Assembly: GCA_037447655.1 (NCBI GenBank)
Contig: JBBHKE010000227.1
Span: 1-57,121 of the forward strand
Origin: Zygnema cylindricum
Taxonomy: Eukaryota > Streptophyta > Zygnematophyceae > Zygnematales > Zygnemataceae
Direction of reading: 5' to 3'
DNA: 57,121 nucleotides
Positions 13,301 through 23,030 of the stretch are shown here, piece by piece. Made by a program: the position numbers and the translations under genes. The number at the start of each line of letters is the position of its first letter. Position 1 is the first letter of the stretch. Under the pieces are notes generated by a model. That model did not search any database. It saw only the letters and a list, made by a program, of their open reading frames with translations, and was not told the origin of the DNA.

Positions 13301-13504
13301 TTTATTGTGAGTGGAAGAGGTCGAGCGACTTTGAGCGAATGGTTCGAGCAATGCGAGAAATTAGGGTTGGCCGCAGAACACGGTTACTTTTTCAGGTTGG
13401 TTTACTTTTTCAAAAATTATTTGGTAAAAATGACTATTGAAGTGCTTTTTTGATTTTTTTTTGTATACGAGTCGGTTATGATATTTGGGAAAAAATGCAT
13501 AAAT

Positions 13505-13557
<53 letters not shown>

Positions 13558-16028
13558 GTTATACTGTTAAAGAGAACACAAGTCAATATTTTCTCTTCTC
13601 CTCTTTAATTCCACTAGTTCCGAAAATCTCCATATCTATATATATATATATATATAAAAAAGGAAAAAAGAAGAAAATAAATAATAACAGTCTAATAATA
13701 TTATAATAATATAATATATTCTTCTTATGTCTTCTTCTATTTCCCATTTTTCAGGTGGGATGCGACTGCCGAATGGGAAACAAGTGTCCCACTAGTGGAT
13801 GAATGCTGGAAAGATGCCGCATTACCAGTAATGGAACTTTATACGGAAAGTACGGACGGTTCACATATTGAGGTTAAGGAAAGTGCTTTAGTATGGCATC
13901 ACAGAGACGCTGATCCAGATTTTGGATCTTGGCAAGCGAAGGAACTTTTGGACCATCTGGAAAGTGTTCTTGCGAATGAACCGGTAACAGTGAAGAGTGG
14001 AAATCACATTGTGGAAGTGAAACCTCAGGTATTTTTCCTTTATTATATGCATTCTTATCTTTCATTTGCAATCAATATTTCTTGGCAAGAACGGCAAAGG
14101 GGGAGGAAGTGGAGTGATGCATATCGAGGAAGAATAATTACGGTATTCGATATAGCTGCAAAAACAGGCTGTGATTTTGGATACGGACAAAAAAAAAAAA
14201 ATAGAAGATTGTGGTGTATCGTAGGAGACGGAAATGCGTAGTACATTATATCGATGTCTTTTGAACTATACATAATAGTATTAAATATTGGTCGTTATTT
14301 AAAATTGATGTAATTTTAGATCAATCTACGACGTCCGTCCCAAAAAAATGTCAAAGGATTTATTACGACCGTTAGATAACGTAGTATAGGCAACCTATTT
14401 GCCATGCATGGCTAATGTCAGTTAATATTTCTCTAATTTGCGGTACTTTGTACAATTTGTACTCTGTAGTACAATAATGTTAAGTACTGTAGCATATCGC
14501 GCTACATATAGTCCTTCTTAAAAAGGAGGATACTCTGTTTAATTTTTGGCGCTACTCTTTTGTAGAGTATCGCAACATATTGAGGTTTTTAGGTTTTTAT
14601 TATACACTACCCATCACTATTTGCACATCAAAAGAGTGACAGTGTGTCACAGATCTTCTGGTCATCGAATCGAACAGGAAAAGCAGTCGTACGTATAGGA
14701 ACTACTGAATTTTGTGAGAGTTTCTTAATGCGTACGGTTTATCAGACACTTCTAGACCCCAAGTATTTTTGTAGTGTCTACGGCGTTTGTGGAATAAAGA
14801 AATTCCGTTGCCACCCTATCAAGGTAGTATTTGATCAGGAGTTTTGGTGAAGTTAATTTCATGATGTCTGTCAGTATGAGAAGCCTGCTTGTGCTACATT
14901 AAAACTTTTTATTAGTGGTTATTAAACTAATTTGGTGCCGGTCGTTTCTCCCTCTGATTACAAAATACCCTTTGACTTTTTTTCTTTCGAATTTTCTAAA
15001 CGGTTCAGAATCAGCCCTGCCATTCGTAACTGAATTAGAATTAACAACACTAATATAAAATCCAATCTAATAACTTCCCGACTCTAATACTGGTTCACGG
15101 TGTAGTTGTCTGTTTATTCAGCAGAATTTTTCGGGTATTTTTAATGTGGGGTGTTTTGCAGGGAGTGTCGAAAGGGGTGGTAGTCGAACAACTCTTAACG
15201 AGTATGTCGAAAAGTCCTCGACAGGTCCCAGATTTTGTCCTTTGTGTTGGAGACGATCGTTCTGATGAGGATATGTTCGAACGAATTGAAAGCATTATGG
15301 CAGCACCTCCTCAGTCACCCACTGCCGAAGTTTTTGCATGCACGGTAATAATAACCATTTCTATTATGGTTTCTCATTTTATTTCCTAGTTTACATCTTG
15401 AGTTACTCATCTTTTCTCTCCGCCTTTTATTTTTTTCTTTTACCTTTGTCTTTTATCTCTATGTTTTTACGTCTTGATTTGGTACTCATAGTCAGGATAT
15501 TATGAACTGGCTGGATTTTGTACGGTTATTAGTGTGGAATGTATCACCGTTCTCAGAATGTTTCGCAATGTTAATCCATGTTAATCCACATTTTGTCAGT
15601 TAAGATTCCACTCTTAATAATGTTATGTGCTAAACTGAGCAAATGTTCGACAGGTTACTTCATGTATTGTGGAAAACACTAATACACTTGTTAAAAGAAC
15701 GGTGCCTTCATGGTTTTTTTTTTGCATGTTTTTAAGGATTTTTTTACCCTAGAGGGAATGGGTAAACCTGGGTTCAAAAAACGCCGTTGTTATCAATTTT
15801 GTCTTTTGTTATTTGTTTTGGTTTGGATGAAACAAATAGGTGGGACAAAAACCTAGCAAAGCGAAGTATTATTTGGACGATACTGTGGAAGTGATTAAAA
15901 TGATTCAAGGTCTTGCAAGTGCGACAAATTCGTCTCGTTTAATGGGAATGAGAGGGACGGGTCGAAGCGACTCGGGGGAATCTGGTAGTGTCCTTAATGA
16001 CGAATTCGACTCAGAAGTGGGATTTTAA
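5217..16028 (+). CDS. TPS: Class II trehalose-6-phosphate synthase/phosphatase-like protein, 12 exons
   Basis: Exons: 5217-5456, 6136-6243, 7446-7543, 7925-8185, 9048-9403, 9745-9889, 11473-11991, 12493-12661, 13223-13395, 13755-14028, 15162-15344, 15840-16028. All phases agree and give 904 codons plus stop, the normal length for the plant class II family (TPS5-11 of Arabidopsis). A GT20 synthase-like domain covers about residues 60-555 (YHGFCKQQLWPLFHYMLP, WVHDYHLMVLPTFLR, GVHMGQL). A HAD phosphatase domain covers about 610-850, with DYDGT at the end of exon 8 and GDDRSDEDMF in exon 11. The synthase motif VANRLP of active enzymes reads VANMLP, so the substrate-binding Arg is Met. Class II proteins generally lack synthase activity and are thought to act in sugar and SnRK1 signalling in the cytosol. 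Residues encoded near 11640-11760 form a Ser/Thr/Gly-rich insert. The start was chosen because it opens MSRSYANLLDLSG, the family N-terminus. Confidence 0.95.
6272..6873 (+). repeat. (TCCC)n microsatellite, about 600 bp, in TPS intron 2
   Basis: The tract is almost pure TCCC tetramers on the sense strand, with scattered TGCC and TTCC variants at its 5' edge and a one-base slip near 6775. It begins about 30 bases after the exon 2 donor. Long open frames across it on both strands are repeat artefacts. The true length may be distorted by assembly. Confidence 0.97.
7292..7345 (+). repeat. (CT)n microsatellite in TPS intron 2
   Basis: A dinucleotide CT run passes into a T run, on the sense strand, about 100 bases before the exon 3 acceptor at 7445. 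Confidence 0.95.
8769..8993. mobile_element. Foldback MITE of the CACC-end family in TPS intron 4 (225 bp)
   Basis: Two arms of about 100 bases pair almost throughout. Both contain CGCCACTTAAAACATATTTT and GATTGTCAAT, with a short centre near 8880. The ends CACCTCTAATCG and CACCGTGTATCG are bounded by TA on both sides (8767-8768 and 8994-8995). It has no coding capacity. It lies wholly inside intron 4 (8186-9047). Confidence 0.82.
9412..9570 (+). repeat. TCTTCGTC/TCTTCT pyrimidine repeat in TPS intron 5
   Basis: A degenerate array of CTTCTTCTCTTCGTCTC-like units on the sense strand begins within 10 bases of the exon 5 donor at 9403. It also makes a spurious open frame continuing exon 5. Confidence 0.85.
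9890..11472 (+). other. TPS intron 6, long unannotated intron
   Basis: This 1.58-kb intron is the largest in the gene and holds no clear transposon ends. It has T-rich runs around 10740-10780 and nothing with a recognisable reading frame. Confidence 0.5.
12001..12475 (+). repeat. CTCCCT array and poly-T blocks in TPS intron 7
   Basis: A short CTCTCCCTCTCCC array (12005-12076) follows the exon 7 donor. It is followed by many T runs of 6-13 bases with ATTGTTTTT-like spacers at 12180-12475, leading up to the exon 8 acceptor at 12492. Confidence 0.8.
12958..13310 (+). repeat. Tandem duplication covering intron 8 and the 5' half of exon 9
   Basis: A segment of about 170-175 bp is present twice. 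The first copy (about 12958-13130) holds a decayed version of exon 9 sequence (ATCAACAAGACTCCTAGTGC and onward). The second (about 13131-13310) holds the true exon 9. Both carry CTGACAGTATTTTTGGTACA upstream. The first copy has lost the CCTCCAG acceptor context, has added bases that break the frame, and is not needed for the protein. Confidence 0.85.
13513..13555. repeat. (TA)n microsatellite in TPS intron 9
   Basis: There are about 21 TA dinucleotides, with a second short run at 13637-13656. Both are inside the intron between exons 9 and 10. Confidence 0.95.
14029..15161 (+). other. TPS intron 10, probable MITE relic at its 3' part
   Basis: A 1.13-kb intron. Exon 10 runs open past its donor by chance to 14241. 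The segment ending near 15102 finishes with a GGTTCACGGTGTA end like the TA-flanked family, but its other end is not clear. GTAC-rich sequence lies at 14450-14520. Confidence 0.4.
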
Positions 16029-17660
16029 CGTGGCATGAAAAAGGTGAGCATTCATATTCTATATTTTACCAATTTTAAGTGAAGATATAGGTCTTTATCT
16101 TTCCTTTTTTCCGTTGTTTTCTTTGTTTTCTTTGTTTTTTTGTCCTTTTGTGCCTGCTGGGCCCTAAGGTAGTAACAGGGGGCAGTTTCAAAATGCATGT
16201 CAAGTCAGGAAAAGCCTCTTCCTTCATTTAGTTGCATCTAGTTTATTTTTTTTGCAGTATGAACTTTTCTAAAAACATGAAAATCAAAATGTCTCCCAGT
16301 TCAATCTGTTGAACGGTACATTTACAAGCACAGAGAAAGTACGTTTGTATGTAAAAGTTATACCTTCAAACGGAATTTTAGAGAAAGACAATGCAAGCAC
16401 TAAAAAAAAGGGTCCCAAAATGGTATCTGTGATATTTCGTGACTTTGAGTCCTCTTTTCAGACCACCATCGTCCACATTTCCCCCAGGTACCACAGAATA
16501 GTATTACATTACGTATTTGTCGAGATATAGCCGTCCAATTACAAGTGGATGTCAAAGGACAGAAAGTTTGTCAAAGATTTTCAAGATTTTGCAAATTAGA
16601 CTGATCGTGAAGTTGAGGACACATTTTTATGTGTCCACGTGTTAAGTACGCATACTACTTGATTACAATTGACACCCAAAGTTGTCGTTTTCCTCCTTTT
16701 TCAGGTTCATGTTATTGCAATGTGAACACGTATACAGGATTGTACAGGCTGTACAGGATAGTCATTACTGAAACTTCGGGCATGTTATACCAAATTTTTA
16801 ATTTGACATATAATATTGCAATATATCTCAGCGATATTGTATTGAATGTAATATTGTGTGTGATACAGTATCGTGATACATAGATTGAGACTCCTCGATA
16901 CGATATTGCAACAATATCACATTGTTATATCGTGAGAGTTCGATACGATGTGCAATAATATATGTAGCACTAACTTACATAGCAAGTTTTTTTTTACTGC
17001 CCTAATGCAAGTATGCTTCTTGCCATCTTTTTGTTTCAGCTAATAATAATAATAATTATTATTATTATAATAATAATCATTTGCCGCTATATTTGTAACT
17101 TATGATGGGTATGACATGGACAACTGGACCTTTCAGCCAGACATTTTTGTAATCAGTGACATTTGCACATGAAATTTCCTTTGTTTCAGTCATCCGAACT
17201 TTTCCTGTCTCGCTTTTTTTTCCTTTTTCTTTATTTCTTCTGTATCAACTTCCTTTTTGTTTGTTTGCTCTCGCAACTTCTTTTTTTTGTTTGTTTTCTT
17301 ACTTTTTTGCAGGGACATTTGGGTACTTGCAGATAGTATGCCACACGATTAGGAGGGTAGGAGTGTATGCCACACTATTAGGAGTGTAGTGGAAAGGTTA
17401 AAGGCGATTATTGCATTTTGGGGTAAACACAACGGGCTCAAAATCTAGGTTCTAAGGCTTTTTACAAGGGAAATGACAACGTCTTATTCACGTTGCTTTT
17501 GCCTAGTCGAGATCATGTATTTTCTTCTCCTTTCCTCCAAAACGTGAGAGTTTTCTCTTCATGTTCAACCTTAAACCCTAAATAAGCATTAACCTCTTGT
17601 CTTCTTGTTGAAATCCTGTTCAGTTGGCTGAGCATTAGGACTACTAGGTATTGTATGTCA
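16029..17660. other. Region downstream of TPS
   Basis: This holds the TPS 3' untranslated region of unknown extent and then AT-rich sequence. A block at 16795-16960 is rich in ATATTGCAATAT and CGATAT words. A TAATAATAATAATTATTATTA palindrome lies at 17039-17078. No coding signal was seen. Confidence 0.45.
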
Positions 17661-17674
17661 ATTTTTTTGATTGT

Positions 17675-18145
17675 GTTTAGGAACTAATAGGCAATTAATC
17701 TCTATCTCACGTAAAATTAGAAACAAAAGTACAAATTCTTTAACTTTGGCAATCAATTTTTTTCTCCCTCGATGCAAGTTTGAAATTTGATTTTTAGCAA
17801 TACTTGAAGGATGGTAATTAAGTCGAGAGGGATGTCTCGATCCCTTTTTTGTTCTTCGTTCATATCTAAATTTGTGAGTTTTTTTTTCTATATATCTTTA
17901 GTTCGGTGTTCATAAAATTGACTTCCTCGTCGTTCGTATGTGGTGCAGGAACTAATAGGTAATTAATCTTTATCTCACGTAAAATTCGGAGCTAAAAGTA
18001 CAAATTTCTCCAACTTTGGCCTCGATTTTTTTTTTCCCCTAGTTGTCAGTTTGAAATTTTCGTTCCGTGGCGATTTTTTTTGGCCTCGATTTTTTTTTTT
18101 TACCCTCTCGATGTCAGTTTGAAACTTTCTTTTGGTGAGCAATTA
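17675..18145. repeat. Tandem direct repeat, period about 270 bp
   Basis: GGAACTAATAGGCAATTAAT at about 17679 recurs with one change at about 17948. Both are followed by similar TATCTCACGTAAAATT, AACTTTGGC and GTTTGAAATTT segments. A partial third copy (GGCCTCGA, T run, TGTCAGTTTGAAA) follows at about 18080-18125. Its function is unknown. Confidence 0.7.
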
Positions 18146-18149
18146 TCTA

Positions 18150-19640
18150 TCGTAAATGTTTAATGTCTTGATTCCATGTTTGGGATGTCCTCCGTTATCC
18201 GTTTTTTGAAAAAACCGTTAAGTTTTGTGTGCTTATTAGGTTGGGGAAAAACGTCAGGTTTGGGAGCTTGTACTGATTTTGAAAAACGTCACGAGGTTTT
18301 GGGTTTTGGTTGTTTGTTACTGTTTTTGTCCTTAGCTTGTCCATTTTTTTTTGTGTAGTTTGGTTTTTTTAGTGTTCTCGGCTTTTTGTAGTTTGACCTT
18401 ATTTGACTTTCTTTACCCAAATTTTGCATCGTGTTGTAATCATTGTTGTTGATTGGTTGCTGTTTATTGGTCCGTTTTTTCAATTAAGCTTTATTATAAG
18501 ACTAGTCGGGATGGTTTGTGTGTTATTAGAGAAATTTGTCATGTTGTGTCATTCAAAGATTACTTATTATTATTAATTATTATCGATTAATGGTGTCAAT
18601 GGGCTAGGCCTGCAACTGTATTTTTTGTGATAGGTTTTTGTATTGGTTGTAAGTTGTCAGTTTTTTTCTTTTTCCTCGTAACTAAGATTCCTTCAGGTTA
18701 TTTTACAAAAAGTGGTTGAGATTTCTGTTGGTTGTTTGTTAAAAACGGCGGTGATTTTTGTCGTATGTAATAATGGTATTTTACCAGGTTCCGCGTTTTG
18801 GTTTCTTCAACTTTTAGATATAATGAATGGCCAATTGTTACAAACGGCGTTTTCCTTGGAGGCTTGTAGTGCTAATCGTAGTGGATTCAACGACGTTTTT
18901 GAGTCGACTTGAGCCATCACACCCTATGTTCTTCTAGCGTCGTGCAGAAATATATAGAGCTACAGACAACTGAACAATATAAGACCTTATTTAAAGCTTT
19001 ACCATCTACATAAACTAAACCTTCGCTTTAAACCCTTGAGGTATTCCTTGCAGTTTCGGGGATAGGTGGAGGATGGATGACGGTGTTGACGCCCGTTCAA
19101 CAGTTGCTGTAGATGCTTCTCCTGCTGTAGATGTCAAATACTTTAACGTGTAACTATTGTTGTGTATTGGGTAATTTAACATCGCGATGAATCTAGTATT
19201 GATACTATTGGTTATCAAACAGTGAGGTGTCTCGTCATATTGCTCGGGAACCAGCAAAAGGTATCGCCAATAATTATTGGTTAGTGAAGTTGCCCGTACT
19301 AAAAGTTGTACGAAAGTAAAGTGCGGAATGAATACGGAGATATCACAACGAGAGGCTTTTGGAAAAAAAAATTCAATCCATTCCGCATCACAATACGTAG
19401 TTATTGCCGATAGTTATTGGCATGATACTATTCGGTTGAAAAAGTGATCTGTCGAAATTTCATCGCGACTAGTCCTTCACCGATATATTGATCCAATATA
19501 TCGATAATTGGTACGTCAACATAAGAACATATCGGTTATTGGCAATTGGCTACACAGTACTTGTAATACGCTAAATAAAAGCTGATCTCGTCTCGATTGA
19601 CGGTCAACAACAGTAGTAATGGAAGATGGCAAATTGAATG
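18150..19640. other. Intergenic, nothing recognised
   Basis: Short open frames only. The area 19260-19560 has repeated CGATAATTGG and TTATTGGC words in both orientations, which suggests an old inverted-repeat element, but no clean ends were found. Confidence 0.4.
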
Positions 19641-19642
19641 GA

Positions 19643-19737
19643 GGCAGGATAAAAGTACAATGGTAAACCATCTGAGTCCGGGGGTAAAAATGGGGTGGCA
19701 AGGCCAAAACTGAAAAACTACAAGCAGGGCAATAAAA
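19643..19737. repeat. Left inverted repeat flanking the retrotransposon ORF
   Basis: This ~95-bp segment begins GCAGGATAAAA and contains TGGTAAACCATCTGAGTCCG and GGGGTGGCA. It matches the reverse complement of 22794-22890 with a few mismatches. It ends ten bases before the reverse transcriptase frame opens. Confidence 0.85.
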
Positions 19738-19746
19738 AACAAAAAT

Positions 19747-22680
19747 TTGTACACTCGTATTCTTATGGCCGTGAGGACAATAGTACAAGATGCTCTCCAC
19801 CTCCCTTTGTCCCACATTTCTTCAAACCCGACGGACATTGCTCCTTGGCACCTTCTTTTTATATTCTCTCTTTGGGTCCTAGTCCTTCCCGGTCGTGGAG
19901 GGGGCAGTGGGGCTAGGGAAACTATGGCGCGTTATCGCCGATTCATTCGTGGTGATTGGAAGGCCCTACACGCCGAGCATGAGGATCGGGTATCGAGTAA
20001 CTCTTTCATACCACGTCGCCCACCTAAGCCATCAGATGTCCCGGCCTCTTATCGTCGAGCAATTCACTTAGGCCGTGTTGGTGAGCTTTCTCGAGCGGTT
20101 CGGGCCCTACAACCATTCACCTCTGCCCCCCGATCTTCTTCCACTATTGAGGTCATTCGAGCTCTCCACCCCCTTGCACCTTCTCCTTTACCCCCTTCCA
20201 TCCACGCCTTTGAGCCTTCTGAGAGTTTTACTTTAGATCAGGAGGTTTTCATTAAGGCACTTAGCTCTTCTCCTAATCTTTCAGCGGGGGGCCCTTCGGG
20301 CACAGTGTATGAGTTGTTTCGCGATGTTTTGCCCCCTGAATCGGGTGCTAGGGGGTTTGATGTGTTTTTTCGACTATGTTCTCTTATATCTAGTGGGGAT
20401 GTGCCCCCTCGGATTTGTGATCTTCTCACGGCATCTCGCCTTGTGGCAGTCGCCAAACCTAATGGAGGGATCCGCCCTATTGCCGTGGGAGAGGTTTTAT
20501 ACCGATTGGTGGCTCGTGCGATATGTCTCCAGCTCCAACCAGCTTTCCATGACTATTTCTCTCCCCATCAGTTTGGAGTGGCCACGAGAGGAGGTTGTGA
20601 GGCCGTGGTCCACGGGATTCGGGCTTTGTTGGATGTACATCCAAATTGGTTGGTACTTCAGGTCGACGTTTCCAATGCATTCAATACGGTGGATCGGAAC
20701 GTGATTTTTTCAGAGCTTATGGCGGCTCCATCTCCAATTGTCCAATTATTCCCTTTTGTGAGGGCTTTTTATTCTTCGACAAGCAGCCTTTCCTTTTCGA
20801 CCGACGGTGATCTCATTCCACTCTCCTCTGCGACTGGCACTCGCCAAGGCGACCCTCTGGGCGGACCTTTGTTCGCCCTTGCCCATTATCGGGCCCTTCG
20901 TGCTTCCGCAACCGCTTTCCCTTCTTGCCTTTTCCCTTCGGTTGCAGATGATACGCACATTATTGGGCCTAGAGAACAAGTCGTGTTGGCATACGATTTT
21001 TTCAAGGAACGTTTAGCCGAACTCAACCTTTCAATCCAACCTTCAAAGTGTGTTATTTGGTCTCCTCAGGATATTCCATTTCCTTTACCCCCCCCCTTGG
21101 TTTTCAAACCCCTTCTCCTTCCGATGGCATTCGTGTGCTAGGTTGCCCCCTTGGTTCGGATACTTTCGTGACCCAATTCCTTGATGATGCTTTACAGACA
21201 AATTTGGCCCAGGTGGACGACCTTCCTCACCTTCACGATCCCCAGGTGGCTTTTGCTATAATAACCAGGTGTTTTCCCCATCGCCCTTCTTATCTCACTC
21301 ATACTTCGTCTCCTCTCTTTTGGCATATGACGATCGCCTCCTGAACGTCCTCCACACTCTGTTAGGTCGTGGGGCATTCGATCGCGAGTCTGGGCCCTCA
21401 GCCCGCATTCAGATCGCCCTTCTTATCTCACTCATACTTCGTCTCCTCTCTTTCGGCATATGACGATCGCCTCATGGACGTCCTCCACACTCTGTTAGGT
21501 CGTGGGGCATTCGATCGCGAGTCCGGGCCCTCAGCCCGCATTCAGGCTTCCCTCCCTGTATCTGTCGGGGGGTTGGGTCTATTATCGACTGCTCGTGTTG
21601 CTCCCGCTGCCTATTTGGGAAGTTGGTGTCTTATTGCCTCTACCCTTGTTTCCCGTTTTTTGGCTGGGGACACCCCTGTTCTAGCTACTGTGGTCCCCCG
21701 CGTTTCAGACGGTGTGTTAGCGTTCCAGCGGACTCTATTGGACGCGTCACGTTCTCTTCCTCCCCATGCCCTAGTGGATGTGCCGATTTTCTCCACCTTG
21801 GTTACCACATCCGCTGAGCGTGTCCAGGAATCAATTTCCGATCGGGTTGTCGCCGCCATTAAATCTGACCTTCTCAAGGCGCTTCCCTCTGATTCTTCGC
21901 GTGCCCGTCTTCTCTCTTGTGGTGGACCAGGTTCTGGATCTTGGCTTTTGGCTACACCTATTTTGTCCACTCTCCGATTCTCACCTGCTCAATTCACCAC
22001 CGCCCTTCGATTTCGCCTTGGCCTCCCCCATCCTCCTTTACTTGGCTCTCTTGTTTGTGCATGTGGTCGTGTTTTGGGGCCCGATGGTGTCCATCTGCTT
22101 CGTTGCTCCCATGGGGGGGATTTGATCCAGGCGCACGACACTATTCGCGACTTTGTTGCGACTATCGCTTCGGAGGGGGGCTTTTTCTGTGCGTCGGGAG
22201 GTTTCTCACATTATTCCATCACGTCGGATCGATGTTGTTTTGCTTGATGTTGCCCGTCGCATTTTCGGTGATATTGTTTTGGCAAACCCTTCTTCGGCTA
22301 CGGTTGTTGGTCGGGCGGGTCGGAATGTTGGGGTGGCGGCTCGTGATGCCGCTAAGGCGAAGGAGCATGATTATGCTCACAAGGACCCTATGGACGACTT
22401 TATTCCGATGGCGGTCGAGATCTTTGGTTGTGTGGGTGTTGCAATGGACGAGTTTCTCCGTACTTGCGCTCGCCGAGCTTTCGAGCACCGAGGACCTGGG
22501 AGCCCTCCTCCTTCGGTCCTTACATCTTTTTATCGTCAACGCTTATCTGTGGCTTTACAGCGAGTGCAGGCTCCTATTCTCCTCCGATCGGCTATCTCGG
22601 TTATGGATCGTCGACGTGTTCCGGACCTCCCTCAACATGCTCCCCCGGGTTGGGGGGACTTACGGGGTTGCTTTTCATAG
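19747..22680 (+). pseudogene. Non-LTR retrotransposon polyprotein: reverse transcriptase plus restriction-like endonuclease, frameshifted
   Basis: The coding series runs 19747 to about 21100 in one frame, about 21100-22185 in another and about 22185-22680 back in the first. Reverse transcriptase motifs in order: VAKPNGGIRPIAVGEVLYR, FGVATRGGCEAVVHGIRALL, LQVDVSNAFNTVDR, TGTRQGDPLGGPLF, and a palm box VADD where most families have YADD or FADD. Downstream is a CACG-HLLRCSHG cluster like the zinc knuckle of R2-type elements. A segment RRIDVVLLD with an Asp 13 residues later then fits the R/K-P-D-X12-14-D/E endonuclease pattern, with Ile for Pro. Breaks seen: a shift near 21100, a further shift near 21320, a 133-bp tandem duplication at 21282-21546, and an extra T near 22185 compared with the minus-strand copy. 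The gene-rich GC content (higher than its surroundings) marks it as an insertion. A Utopia- or R2-like clade is possible; the clade is not established. Confidence 0.88.
21282..21546 (+). repeat. 133-bp tandem duplication inside the retrotransposon
   Basis: CGCCCTTCTTATCTCACTCA begins at 21282 and again at 21415, and the units continue nearly identically through the CCCGCATTCAG end. Because 133 is not a multiple of three, the duplication shifts the frame. Confidence 0.95.
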
Positions 22681-22793
22681 ATAGATAATTGTTTTGGTGT
22701 TAGAGTTGTGGTTTGGATATGTGTGTTGCCGGGCTTTTCATTTTGGGTTTGGGTGCTTTTATTTGCCTTGTTGTTCTCTTTGCTCTCTTTAGT

Positions 22794-22890
22794 TTTATTG
22801 CCCTGGTAGTTTTTATGTGTTGGCCATGCCACCCCTTTTGTACCCCCGGACTCAAATGGTTTACCATCGTGCTTTTTAATTTATCCTGCC
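22794..22890. repeat. Right inverted repeat, shared end of the two retrotransposon copies
   Basis: Reverse complement of 19643-19737. It follows the 3' untranslated region of the plus-strand copy and, read on the other strand, also follows that of the minus-strand copy. The two elements therefore converge on it. Confidence 0.85.
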
Positions 22891-23030
22891 CTTTCCATAA
22901 AAAACAAAGAAAGCAACGTGAACACATAAAAATGGCAAGGAAAATAAAAGCATCCAAACCCAAAATGAGAAGCACGACAACAAACAAAAACCAAAACTAC
23001 AAGCCCAACCCCAACTCAATTAAACATCTA

